From the NCBI GenBank assembly GCA_019112825.1, contig DXIP01000016.1, positions 1 through 48,256 on the forward strand: a stretch of 48,256 nt of DNA, written 5' to 3'. A program made the position numbers and the translations under genes. This DNA is from Alistipes excrementigallinarum. Lineage in GTDB: Bacteria; Bacteroidota; Bacteroidia; Bacteroidales; Rikenellaceae. Under the pieces are notes generated by a model, which did not search any database, had not been told where the DNA came from, and saw only the letters and a program-made list of their open reading frames with translations. Positions 15,002 to 23,569 of this stretch are shown in pieces (the first letter of the stretch is position 1; every line of letters starts with the position of its first letter).

Positions 15002-15997
15002 ATGGCAAAAACCGAGCACGGGGCTCCGGCAGGCGAGCCGCAGAACCCCCGGACGACGACCCGCTCCGACGCCGCCCCGCAGACCTCCGTTCCGAATACC
15101 GACGCAGCGCAACCCGCCGCGCCGGCCCCCGCATCCGGCCGCCGGTCAACCTTCCCCACGGTGGTCGACCTGCTGGTCTTCTTCGGCATCTTCTTCATCG
15201 CCCAGGCCGTGGCGCTCGGCGTGGCGCTGCTGGCCGGCGTGCCGATGCCCGACACCTCGCTGCTCGACTCGCCCGACGAGGCGGTGCGCGTGGGCGAGCA
15301 GATTGCCGTCTCGCACTTCAACGCCCTGACCTACGGCGTGGCGATGGCCTTCACGCTGGTCGCCTTCCTCATCTACCGCGCCCGCCGGGGCGGTCCGCGC
15401 ATCGTGGCGCGCTTCTCGCTGCGGGGGCTGGACCCCGTGCTGCTGCTCTGGGGCGTGCTCTTCGTCTTCGCCACCTCGCTGGTCATCGAGCCCCTGCTCG
15501 AGCTGCTGCCCGCCGTGCCCAACGTCTACGGCCGCGGCGTATGGTCGCTGCTGACGCTGGTGGTGATGGCGCCGCTCTTCGAGGAGGTGATTTTCCGCGG
15601 CGTGCTGCTCGAATCGGCCCGAGCCCGCTACGGCGTGGTGGCCGGCTGGCTCATCTCGTCGCTCATCTTCGGCGTGGTGCACATCTACCCGGCCGTCATG
15701 GTCAACGCCATCATCATGGGCCTCATCCTCGGATTCGTCTACATCCGCACCGCCTCGCTCTGGCCCGCCATCATCCTCCACGCCTTCAACAACGGCGTGG
15801 CCTACCTCATGCTGGCCATGGGACGCGAAAACCAGATGCTCTCCGACATGATTGGCAACCGCACGGTCTATGCGCTGCTCTACACCCTGGCGCTGCTTGT
15901 CTTCCTCGTCTCGGGCTTCATGGTCTGCCGGACCCTGTCGATGCTCTCGCGCGAAGAGAAAGAGGAGCGCGCGGAGAAAAAACGGAATGCGGCGTAA
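15002..15997 (+). CDS. CPBP-family intramembrane glutamic endopeptidase
   Basis: This is a CAAX-protease/bacteriocin-processing (Abi) family membrane protein of 331 aa. A hydrophilic Pro/Ala-rich N-terminal region (residues 1-50) precedes about eight hydrophobic segments. The catalytic motifs are EEVIFRGVLLES (motif 1, with EExxxR), FGVVHIYPAV (motif 2) and ILHAFNN (motif 3). Substrates are unknown; the family cleaves within or near the membrane. The ATG is placed just after a promoter, and the upstream open frame is a composition artefact. A tail of alternating Glu/Lys/Arg ends the protein. Confidence 0.88.
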   Translation: MAKTEHGAPAGEPQNPRTTTRSDAAPQTSVPNTDAAQPAAPAPASGRRSTFPTVVDLLVFFGIFFIAQAVALGVALLAGVPMPDTSLLDSPDEAVRVGEQIAVSHFNALTYGVAMAFTLVAFLIYRARRGGPRIVARFSLRGLDPVLLLWGVLFVFATSLVIEPLLELLPAVPNVYGRGVWSLLTLVVMAPLFEEVIFRGVLLESARARYGVVAGWLISSLIFGVVHIYPAVMVNAIIMGLILGFVYIRTASLWPAIILHAFNNGVAYLMLAMGRENQMLSDMIGNRTVYALLYTLALLVFLVSGFMVCRTLSMLSREEKEERAEKKRNAA

Positions 15998-16037
15998 TAA
16001 TCTGTGCGGCGCGTGCGTTAGTTACGGGTAAAAACCG

Positions 16038-16045
16038 TATCTTTG
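16038..16045 (+). promoter_or_regulatory. -7 box immediately before the lipoprotein gene
   Basis: TATCTTTG at 16038-16045 is a perfect TAnnTTTG box only 8 bp before the ATG at 16054. Transcription would begin at or within a few bases of the start codon, implying a leaderless or nearly leaderless mRNA. The -33 region is weak. Confidence 0.55.
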
Positions 16046-16053
16046 CCTTCTCG

Positions 16054-16935
16054 ATGAAACGTTTGACCGTCAGAACGGCGCTTTGTGCGCTTCTTGTTGT
16101 CTTCGTCGCGGGCTGTCAGGAGACCCCCGGGGTCTTCAACCGCGATGCCGTGCTTGCCCGTGCCGGCGAGCACGAACTGCGTATGCGCGAAGCCGTTGCG
16201 AATCTTCCCCAGGGAGTTTCGGGCGACGACAGCGTGGCGTTCATGAAGCTCTTCATCGACCGCTGGGTCAAGCAGCAGCTCAAGCTGGATGAGGCCGAGG
16301 TGCTCTTCTCCGACTCGGTGGGGGGCATCGAGAAACAGGTGGAGGCCTACCGCCAGGCGCTGCTCATCCGCAAGCTCGAGCAGCACTATGTCGACCGCAA
16401 CCTCGACACGGCCTTCACCCCCGAGGAGATAGCTGCCTACTACAACGCCCACAAGGGTGACTTCCGGCTCGACCGTACGCTGGTACGCGGCCGGATTGTC
16501 CGCTTCCCGACGGGCTACCGCCAGGCGCAGAAGCTGCGCAGCCTCATGTCGTCGAGCGGTCCGGCCCAGCAGCAGGACTTCCGCGACATCTGCGCGAAGA
16601 ACGAGTTCGAGGTGACCGACTTCAAGGGCGATTGGGTTGACTACCAGGAGTTCCTGAGCCATCTGCCGACGCTCCGCACGCAGAACTACGATGCGCTGCT
16701 CTCCTCGAACGGCGTGCAGGAGATGCGCGACAACCGTTCGCGCTACTACTTCCAGCTCGAGGGGGTCTGCCGTGCGGGCGAGACCTCGCCGCTGGAGCGT
16801 GTCCGCGCCACCATCCGCCGGGTTCTCTTCACGCAGCGGCAGGGTGAAATTATCCGCCGCCACGAGGCGGAGCTCTACAAGCGCGCCTCGGAGGAGGGCG
16901 AACTGCACCTGCCCGAAGCGGCGGCGGACGAGTGA
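16054..16935 (+). CDS. SurA-like periplasmic lipoprotein
   Basis: The 293-aa protein starts with a lipoprotein signal ending LVVFVAGC (cysteine 21). The body resembles the chaperone (SurA-N) part of parvulin-type isomerases: FIDRWVKQQLKLDEAEVLFS, a helix pair, then AFTPEEIAAYYNAHKGDFRL. No complete PPIase catalytic domain is evident. It lies directly upstream of the full surA-like gene and the OstA-like gene, suggesting a joint role in outer-membrane protein or LPS transit through the periplasm. A -7 box sits 8 bp before the start codon. Confidence 0.7.
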   Translation: MKRLTVRTALCALLVVFVAGCQETPGVFNRDAVLARAGEHELRMREAVANLPQGVSGDDSVAFMKLFIDRWVKQQLKLDEAEVLFSDSVGGIEKQVEAYRQALLIRKLEQHYVDRNLDTAFTPEEIAAYYNAHKGDFRLDRTLVRGRIVRFPTGYRQAQKLRSLMSSSGPAQQQDFRDICAKNEFEVTDFKGDWVDYQEFLSHLPTLRTQNYDALLSSNGVQEMRDNRSRYYFQLEGVCRAGETSPLERVRATIRRVLFTQRQGEIIRRHEAELYKRASEEGELHLPEAAADE

Positions 16936-17021
16936 CCCGCTCCCGGGGGGCCTGAGGAAAAGGAACACCGGTGAGGACCGAATGCCGCGGCAAAGCGTTT
17001 GAGGACGGGGTTGCGGTAGGG

Positions 17022-17069
17022 GCAACCCGGACGAAATGGCGGGAGGCCCGGTGCAACCCGGACGAAATG
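17022..17069. repeat. 17-bp direct repeat before surA
   Basis: gcaacccggacgaaatg is present at 17022-17038 and 17053-17069 (31-bp period), ending 4 bp before the surA ATG at 17074. The second copy therefore overlaps the likely leader. Confidence 0.6.
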
Positions 17070-17073
17070 AAGA

Positions 17074-18504
17074 ATGAAAAAAATGTACATGCAACATATG
17101 GTGAAAAAGGTTTTCTTGCTGACGGTCATGCTCTTTGCCGCAGCCGGGCTCAGGGCCCAGAAACAGCAGGTCATGCTCGACAAGGTGGTGGCCGTGGTGG
17201 GCAGCTCGTCGATTCTCTATTCCGAGGTCGACGAATATGCGCGCAACATGGTCGCCCAGCGTCTGGCCGAAGGCTACACGACCGACCGCGACCCCCACAA
17301 CGAGGCGCTCGAGGCGCTGCTCACCCAGAAACTGCTCTACAACCAGGCGCTCATCGACTCGGTGGACATCAGCGCCGCCGACATCCAGACGCGCGTCGAG
17401 GAGCAGCTGCAGAACATGATTGACGAGGAGGGCTCGATTCCCAAACTCGAGGCCAAGCACCACATGCCCATCTTCAACCTGCGCGAGATTCTACGCCAGC
17501 GCTACGAGGAGCAGGCCTACGCCAGCAGCATGCAGGCCGAGGTGGTCAACAAGGTGACCATCATCCCGGGCGAGGTGGAGCGCTACTACAAGCACATCGA
17601 CAAGGACAGCCTTCCGCTCATCGCCGACCAGTATGTCTATGCGCAGATTACCCGCTTCCCCCGCACGATGACCGAGGCCAAGCAGCGTACGCGTGAACGG
17701 CTGCTCGACCTGCGCGAGCGCGTTATCACCGGACAGGCCAAGTTCGAGAACCTGGCCCGCATGTATTCGCAGGACCCCGGTACGGCCATGCGCGGCGGCG
17801 AGATGGAGCCCACGCCGCTGGCCAGCCTCGACCAGGCCTTTGCCGACGCGCTGGCCGAGCTCAAGCCGGGCCAGATATCGGAGGTGGTCGAGACCCAGTA
17901 CGGCTTCCATATCATCCAGTCCCTCGAGAAGCGTGGCAACATCTACCGTTTCCGCCACATCCTGCTGCGTCCGGTCTATACGACCGACGAGCTCTCCACG
18001 GAGCTCAACTTCCTCGACAGCCTGGTGACGGAGATTCGCCGCGACTCCATCACCTTCGAACAGGCCGCGCTGCGCTACTCGGACGACGCCTCGTCGAAGA
18101 TGAACGGCGGCATCGTCTCGAACCACGACGTGCTGGAGCGCTTCAACGCCTTCGACGCCAAGCTCACCGTGACGAAGTTCCTCAAGGAGGACTTCGGCCG
18201 CTACAAGAGCCTCGACGACTACAACGCCCTGAGCCGCCTGCACGTGGGCGAGATTTCGGACGCCTACCTCACGGAGGACATGATGGGCAACCAGATGGCC
18301 AAGGTGGTCAAGCTGGTGCAGATTATCCCGACGCACGTCGCCTCACTCAACGAGGACTACCTGCGGCTGGAGGAGATGGCCCTCACGGCCAAGCAGGAGA
18401 AGGCCTTCCGCGAGTGGCTGACCAAGAAAATCGACGGCATGTACGTCTACATCGACCCCGAGTTCCGCGGTGGGGCCTTCGAAAACAAACACTGGGTAAA
18501 ATAG
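17074..18504 (+). CDS. surA: SurA-like periplasmic peptidyl-prolyl isomerase
   Basis: This is a periplasmic chaperone for outer-membrane proteins. The 476-aa protein has a signal peptide (VKKVFLLTVMLFAAAGLRAQ). The SurA N-domain starts DKVVAVVGSSSILYSEVDEY. A parvulin domain follows around residues 185-290 (FENLARMYSQDPGTAMRGGE, then LKPGQISEVVETQYGFHIIQ). A second, more degenerate parvulin domain starts at RFRHILLRPVYT. ATGs at 17074, 17083, 17089 and 17098 are all in frame; the last best fits the signal peptide. It ends 10 bp before the OstA-like gene, so the two are in one operon. Confidence 0.88.
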   Translation: MKKMYMQHMVKKVFLLTVMLFAAAGLRAQKQQVMLDKVVAVVGSSSILYSEVDEYARNMVAQRLAEGYTTDRDPHNEALEALLTQKLLYNQALIDSVDISAADIQTRVEEQLQNMIDEEGSIPKLEAKHHMPIFNLREILRQRYEEQAYASSMQAEVVNKVTIIPGEVERYYKHIDKDSLPLIADQYVYAQITRFPRTMTEAKQRTRERLLDLRERVITGQAKFENLARMYSQDPGTAMRGGEMEPTPLASLDQAFADALAELKPGQISEVVETQYGFHIIQSLEKRGNIYRFRHILLRPVYTTDELSTELNFLDSLVTEIRRDSITFEQAALRYSDDASSKMNGGIVSNHDVLERFNAFDAKLTVTKFLKEDFGRYKSLDDYNALSRLHVGEISDAYLTEDMMGNQMAKVVKLVQIIPTHVASLNEDYLRLEEMALTAKQEKAFREWLTKKIDGMYVYIDPEFRGGAFENKHWVK

Positions 18505-18514
18505 CTTCGCGACC

Positions 18515-21103
18515 GTGCGCACGTTTCTCTCCATAGCAGCGGCGGTCGCCGTCGCGGGACTCCTCTTCGCACAGGGGGGCGCTCCGTCGCAGCCCGCCCC
18601 GCAGGGCGAGATGAAAATCATCAACCTCAAGTCCGACGTCTCGGGTCCCGTCTCGCCGGGCGACTCGGTCATCTTCCTGGTGGGCAACTTCGCCGCGCAG
18701 CACAACGGCGCGGTCATCACCTGCGACAGCGCCGTGCGCTATTCGGACATGCGCATCGAGTTCTTCGGCAACGTCCTCATCAACAAGAACACGACCTACA
18801 TCTACGGCGACCGCGCCCTCTACGACGGCGAGGTGAACGAGGCGCAGGTCTTTTCGGACATCATCAAGGTGGTCGACGGCGACGCGACGCTCTATACCTA
18901 CAGCTTCCTCTTCAACACGCTCGACAACGTGGGCGAATTCGACGGCGGCGGCGTGCTCGTCAACCGCGAGAATCAGCTCGAGGCCGAGCGCGGCTACTAC
19001 TACGCCGACACGAAGGAGCTGGTCTGCGTCGACCGGGTCGAGATGCGCAACGACGAGTACGAGCTGCGCGGCGACTCGGTGGTCTACAACATGGCCACCG
19101 ACAACGCCTACTTCTTCGACCGGACCCACATCTGGAACCGCGAGGGGGACTACCTCTACGCCGACCGGGGCCGCTACGAGCAGGCCGACACGCTCTATGC
19201 CGTCACGCGCAACGGCTACATCCTCACCGAGAAGCAGGAGGTCTGGAGCGACAGCATCGACTACTACCGTCCGCATGGCCACGCCATCCTGCGGCACGAC
19301 ATCCAGCTCGACGATACGGAGCACAAGAACCTCGCCTTCGGCGACTACGGCGAATACTGGAAGGAGCCGGGCAACGCCTTTCTGACGCGGCGCCCCGCGC
19401 TGGTCAACTACGACCTCTCGCAGGGCGACTCGCTCTTCATGCGCAGCGACTCCATCTACCTCTTCACCCGCACCCTTTCGCAGGATGCGGCCGACGCGGC
19501 TGCCGCCGCCGAGCGGGCGCGCCTCGATTCGCTCGCCGCGCTGCAGCAGGCTGCCGCTGCGGCCGACTCGATGCGTGCGGCCCGTCAGGGTTCGGTCAAA
19601 CGCCGTACGGAGGCCCCCGATTCCCTCTCGACGGCTCCCGGCCGGGGCGGCTCGCGCCGCGAGCGCGCCGCTGCACAGGTCGAGGAGCAGCTCGGCGCCC
19701 TCCGCGATTCGACCGCCGCTGCGCCGGCTGCCGAGGAGAAGACCGCTTCGGAGGCCGCTTCCGATGCGCCGGCCGCCGGGAACAAGGCCCCGGCCTCCGA
19801 TTCGCTCGTCGCAGCGCCGGGTGCCGACTCGCTGACTGTCGACTCGCTGGTGACCGATTCGCTGGCGGCCGATAGCGTGCAGCTTACCCCCGAACAGCTG
19901 AAGGCGCAGCGCAAGGAGGAGGCCCGCAAGGAGCGCGAGGCGCGCAAGGCGGCCGCCGACGAGGCCAAGCAGAAGATTCTGGACGAAATCGCCGCCAGGC
20001 GCAAGGCCAAGCGGGTCGAGATGGTCCGCGCCCAGGAGGAGAAGGAGCGCGAGCGGCTGCTCGCCCGCCGCGAGAAGGTCGAGAAGAAGCTGCGCGAACG
20101 TGTCGAGCGCGCCGCCCGCAAAGGACGTACGCCGCGCCTCGACTCGACGGAGCTGCTGCATCTTGACTCGCTGCTGGGCATCTTCGAGAAGAGCGTGGAC
20201 TCAACGGGCGGCAGGGGGGCCGACTCGCTGCTGGTCGATTCGCTTCCGCACGGCAGGGAGGAGGGGCTGCCGGCCGATTCGCTCGCGTCGGAGGGCGCCG
20301 ACTCGGTGGCCGTCGCGGTCGACAGCATGTACCGCCTGGTCAAGGCCTTCCACAACGTGAAGATTTACCGCACCGACTTCCAGTCGGTCTGCGACTCGCT
20401 TACCTCCATCAGCCGCGACTCGACCATCCACCTCTACCTCTCGCCCGTGCTCTGGAACGAGAACAACCAGGTGGTCTCCGACGTGATGGATGTCTATACG
20501 GCCAACCGGCAGCTTACGCGCGCCGAATTCATCGGCAGCCCCATGATGTCGAGCGAGCTTGACACGCTCCACTACAACCAGGTGGCGGGCAAGGAGATGA
20601 CGGCCTTCTTCCGCGACAACCAGATTTACCGCAACGATGTCAACGGCAATGCCCAGACCATCTACTACATGCAGGATGGCGAGGGGGGCGAAATCACCGG
20701 CGTGATGGTGCTCGACAGCGGCAACATCTCCTTCTTCTTCGAAGAGAAGCAGGTGGTCAACATCATCTACCGCATCAACCCCGTCTGGACGCTCTACCCG
20801 CTGGACAAGGTGCCCGAGGAGCAGTCGCTCGAGCTCAAGGGCTTCAAGTGGGAGGGGGCGCGGCGGCCGACGCAGCGCGACGTCTTCGACCGGCACATCC
20901 GTCCGTCGCGGCGTGCGGCGTGCGGCGAGCTTCCGAAGCCCGACTTCCCCATCCACCGCGCCCTCGAGGAGCACAAGAGGCGCCTGATTGAGGAACGGCG
21001 GTGGATTGACCGCAACGACCACGTCGATTCGGAGACCGTCGAGTGGATGCGCACGCTGGGTTACGAGGTGGGCCAGCCCCGCGAGTCGGGCCCCCGTCTG
21101 TAG
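18515..21103 (+). CDS. OstA/LptA-like LPS transport protein with a long charged insert
   Basis: The 862-aa protein has an OstA-like N-terminal part (residues about 30-320) made of repeated beta-strand units such as ALYDGEVNEAQVFSD, VYNMATDNAYFFD and NGYILTEKQEVWSD. This is the beta-jellyroll expected of LptA/LptD-N proteins that carry LPS across the periplasm. Residues about 325-610 are an Ala/Asp/Ser-rich, then Glu/Arg/Lys-rich low-complexity insert with many ADSL words and a predicted coiled coil. OstA-type strands then resume (DVMDVYTANRQLTRAEFIGS). The start is GTG at 18515, needed to include the signal peptide MRTFLSIAAAVAVAGLLFAQ. It is 10 bp behind surA. Confidence 0.82.
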   Translation: MRTFLSIAAAVAVAGLLFAQGGAPSQPAPQGEMKIINLKSDVSGPVSPGDSVIFLVGNFAAQHNGAVITCDSAVRYSDMRIEFFGNVLINKNTTYIYGDRALYDGEVNEAQVFSDIIKVVDGDATLYTYSFLFNTLDNVGEFDGGGVLVNRENQLEAERGYYYADTKELVCVDRVEMRNDEYELRGDSVVYNMATDNAYFFDRTHIWNREGDYLYADRGRYEQADTLYAVTRNGYILTEKQEVWSDSIDYYRPHGHAILRHDIQLDDTEHKNLAFGDYGEYWKEPGNAFLTRRPALVNYDLSQGDSLFMRSDSIYLFTRTLSQDAADAAAAAERARLDSLAALQQAAAAADSMRAARQGSVKRRTEAPDSLSTAPGRGGSRRERAAAQVEEQLGALRDSTAAAPAAEEKTASEAASDAPAAGNKAPASDSLVAAPGADSLTVDSLVTDSLAADSVQLTPEQLKAQRKEEARKEREARKAAADEAKQKILDEIAARRKAKRVEMVRAQEEKERERLLARREKVEKKLRERVERAARKGRTPRLDSTELLHLDSLLGIFEKSVDSTGGRGADSLLVDSLPHGREEGLPADSLASEGADSVAVAVDSMYRLVKAFHNVKIYRTDFQSVCDSLTSISRDSTIHLYLSPVLWNENNQVVSDVMDVYTANRQLTRAEFIGSPMMSSELDTLHYNQVAGKEMTAFFRDNQIYRNDVNGNAQTIYYMQDGEGGEITGVMVLDSGNISFFFEEKQVVNIIYRINPVWTLYPLDKVPEEQSLELKGFKWEGARRPTQRDVFDRHIRPSRRAACGELPKPDFPIHRALEEHKRRLIEERRWIDRNDHVDSETVEWMRTLGYEVGQPRESGPRL

Positions 21104-21485
21104 TCCGCAGCGGCAGGGCTGTCGGCACGGATGCGCGCTCCGGCGTCGTGTTCGTGCCGTTCCCGTATCCGGCGGGGTGGGGGGAGAGAAGGAGAGAAAA
21201 AGCCGTCGGGTAGAGCGTGTACCCGGGAAGGTAAAAATAACCGTCGAGCCGTTTCCGGATTCGGCGGGGGAAGCGGAAAATAGCCGTCGAACGGAGCGTG
21301 TCCCCGGCGAGGTAAAAATTGCCGTCGAGTCGTTCCCGGGGGGCCGTGAAGAGGTGCTCCACCCGGCCGAGGCGGCGCGGTGGACGGGAGCCGGGCTCGG
21401 GTGCGGCGGCTGTGCTGCAGAGGCGCTGACGTTGCAACTGACGACGGATACCCGGCGGGCGGTGTGGATAATACCAGTGAAAACG
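21104..21485. other. Gene-free stretch between OstA-like and NUDIX genes, with an 80-bp imperfect repeat
   Basis: Two imperfect copies lie at about 21196-21275 and 21276-21355. Both run gaaaa(a/t)agccgtcg, agcgtgt.cccgg, aggtaaaaat and ccgtcgag.cgtt.ccgg. No coding frame here has family resemblance. A terminator is not obvious. Confidence 0.55.
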
Positions 21486-22067
21486 ATGAATACAAGGATG
21501 AATACGGACCTGAACCCGGAGGCGGAGCATGCGGCCCCGGGCGTTGCTGCACAGGCGGGTGACAACGGCGATGAGCTCTTCCCCGTGGTCGATGCCTCGG
21601 GGCGCGTCATCGGCTCGGCCCGGCGGCGCGAGTGCCACGGCGGCTCGATGCTGCTCCATCCGGTGGTCCACCTCCACCTGTTCGACGCCGACGGACGGCT
21701 CTACCTCCAGAAGCGCCCCGCCTGGAAGGATATCCAGCCCGGACGGTGGGATACGGCCGTGGGCGGCCATGTGGCCTACGGCGAGACAATCGACGAGGCG
21801 CTGCGGCGCGAGGCGCGCGAGGAGCTGGGGCTCGAGTCGTTCGAGGCGGAGTTCGTGCGGAGCTACGTCTTCCGCTCGGAGCGCGAGCAGGAGCTGGTCT
21901 ACGTCCACCGCTGCCGCTACGACGGTGAGGTGCGGCCGAGCCGCGAGCTCGACGGCGGCCGCTTCTGGAGCCTCGACGAACTGCGTGCGGCGATGGGGCG
22001 GGGCATCCTGACGCCCAACTTCGAGTCGGAGGTTCCGCTGCTGCTCCCCTGCCTTGCGCAGCGGTAG
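21486..22067 (+). CDS. NUDIX hydrolase (IDI-like)
   Basis: The 193-aa protein has a disordered N-terminal 25 residues. It then shows the fold typical of isopentenyl-diphosphate-isomerase-like NUDIX proteins (ELFPVVDASGRVIGSARRRE, then LHPVVHLHLFDADGRLYLQK). The NUDIX box starts GGHVAYGETIDEALRREARE and ends with ELGL, with all metal-binding glutamates present. It is probably a hydrolase of a nucleoside diphosphate derivative; the substrate cannot be read from sequence. In-frame starts at 21477 (GTG) and 21498 (ATG) are alternatives. The next gene is 90 bp downstream. Confidence 0.88.
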   Translation: MNTRMNTDLNPEAEHAAPGVAAQAGDNGDELFPVVDASGRVIGSARRRECHGGSMLLHPVVHLHLFDADGRLYLQKRPAWKDIQPGRWDTAVGGHVAYGETIDEALRREAREELGLESFEAEFVRSYVFRSEREQELVYVHRCRYDGEVRPSRELDGGRFWSLDELRAAMGRGILTPNFESEVPLLLPCLAQR

Positions 22068-22120
22068 CCCGACACGCCCGTGACGGGGCGCCGCACGGCC
22101 GCGGGGCCGAGAAAAACATA

Positions 22121-22138
22121 GCCCGGTTTTTGCCGGGC
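22121..22138. other. Small hairpin before the MscS gene
   Basis: GCCCGG (22121-22126) pairs with CCGGGC (22133-22138) around a T-rich loop, 19 bp before the mscS-type start codon. No U-tract follows, so it is more likely a leader structure than a terminator. Confidence 0.4.
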
Positions 22139-22157
22139 GAGGGATAAACGAACAACT

Positions 22158-23480
22158 ATGGAACATATCATCAAACGATGGGTCGACGCGCTGCTCGTCC
22201 GACTCGGATTCGCCCCCGAAGCCGGGGCCGAACAGTGGGCCGCCTTCCTGCTGATGGTGGTGCTGGCGCTGCTCTTCTACCTGGTGTGCCGGCTGCTGCT
22301 GGTGGGCGGCGTGCGCCACATCGTCTCGCGCACGCGTGTCGAGTGGGACGACGTCCTCTTCAGCGGCCACGTCATGGGGCGCCTCTGCCAGCTTGCGGCC
22401 GTCATCCTGCTCTACAGCGTCACCCCGGCGGTGCTCATCGGCCACGACGCCGAGCGCCTGACGCTGCGCGTGCTGGAGATACTCATGGTGGTGGCCTTCT
22501 TCCGGCTGGTCAACGCGCTCATCGGAGCCGCCTTCCACATTGTCTCGCACCGCCCCGCCTGGCAGAACAAACCCATCAAGGGGCTCCGGCAGACGGCTCA
22601 GGGCATCGTCGCCATCATCTGCGTGATTCTCATCGTCTCAATCCTGCTTGACAAGTCGCCCGCCTTCCTGCTCACGGGACTGGGCGCCTCGGCGGCGGTC
22701 ATCATGCTGATTTTCCGCGACAGCATCCTCGGCTTCGTATCGGGCATCCAGCTCTCGGCCAACGACATGCTGCAGGTGGGCGACTGGATTGCCATGCCCA
22801 AATACGGGGCCGACGGCCGCGTGGAGGAGGTCTCGCTCACGACGGTCAAAATCCGTAACTGGGACAACACGATTGTCACGCTGCCGCCCTACCTGCTGGT
22901 GAGCGACTCGTTCCAGAACTGGCGCGGCATGCAGCAGTCGGGGGGCCGGCGTGTGATGCGCTCGGTCAACATCGACATGACGAGCGTGCGCTTCTGCACC
23001 CCCGAGATGCTGGCCCGCTACCGCGAAATCGACCTGCTGCGCGACTACATCGACTCCACGCAGCAGCGCGTCGAGGAGTACAACGCCGCACACGACATCG
23101 CCCCCGGCTCATGGAAAATCAACGGCCTGCACCAGACCAACCTGGGAGTCTTCCGCGCCTATCTGGAGCGCTACCTGCGCGCCGAGGTCCCCGTCAACCG
23201 GGGCATGACGCTCATGGTGCGGCAGCTGCAGCCCACCGAGACGGGCCTCCCCATGCAGCTCTACTTCTTTACCGACACGGTCGAATGGGTCACCTACGAG
23301 CGGATTCAGTCCGACGTCTTCGACCATGTGCTGGCCGTTATTCCCGAATTCGGGCTGCGGGTCTTCCAGAGCCCGGCGGGCAGCGATATCGGGCGGCTCG
23401 GCGAGGAGGTCTCCCATGCTCGGGAGGAGTCTGCGGAGAACTCCTCCGCACCGGCCGGCGACGAACCGCTCGGAAGCTGA
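22158..23480 (+). CDS. Mechanosensitive ion channel, MscS family (YbdG-like)
   Basis: This tension-gated inner-membrane channel (440 aa) has about five transmembrane helices. The pore-lining helix is followed by the conserved MscS beta domain: LLTGLGASAAVIMLIFRDSI, VSGIQLSANDMLQVGDWIAM, then GRVEEVSLTTVKIRNWDNTI and the C-terminal vestibule. Length and the long region after the beta domain fit the YbdG/MscM subgroup. A hydrophilic Ser/Glu tail ends the protein. A strong terminator follows, so it closes the plus-strand block. Confidence 0.93.
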   Translation: MEHIIKRWVDALLVRLGFAPEAGAEQWAAFLLMVVLALLFYLVCRLLLVGGVRHIVSRTRVEWDDVLFSGHVMGRLCQLAAVILLYSVTPAVLIGHDAERLTLRVLEILMVVAFFRLVNALIGAAFHIVSHRPAWQNKPIKGLRQTAQGIVAIICVILIVSILLDKSPAFLLTGLGASAAVIMLIFRDSILGFVSGIQLSANDMLQVGDWIAMPKYGADGRVEEVSLTTVKIRNWDNTIVTLPPYLLVSDSFQNWRGMQQSGGRRVMRSVNIDMTSVRFCTPEMLARYREIDLLRDYIDSTQQRVEEYNAAHDIAPGSWKINGLHQTNLGVFRAYLERYLRAEVPVNRGMTLMVRQLQPTETGLPMQLYFFTDTVEWVTYERIQSDVFDHVLAVIPEFGLRVFQSPAGSDIGRLGEEVSHAREESAENSSAPAGDEPLGS

Positions 23481-23512
23481 CCCGGTCCCTCGGCCCGAGA
23501 GGCAGACACCAT

Positions 23513-23546
23513 ACGGCCCCGCTCCTCATGCAGGAAGCGGGGCCGT
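23513..23546. terminator. Bidirectional terminator, 11-bp GC-rich stem
   Basis: ACGGCCCCGCT (23513-23523) pairs exactly with AGCGGGGCCGT (23536-23546). It lies between the MscS stop and the convergent transporter stop. The U-tract is short (gctgtattcg), so termination strength is uncertain. Confidence 0.7.
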
Positions 23547-23569
23547 GCTGTATTCGTGTATGCCGTCCG

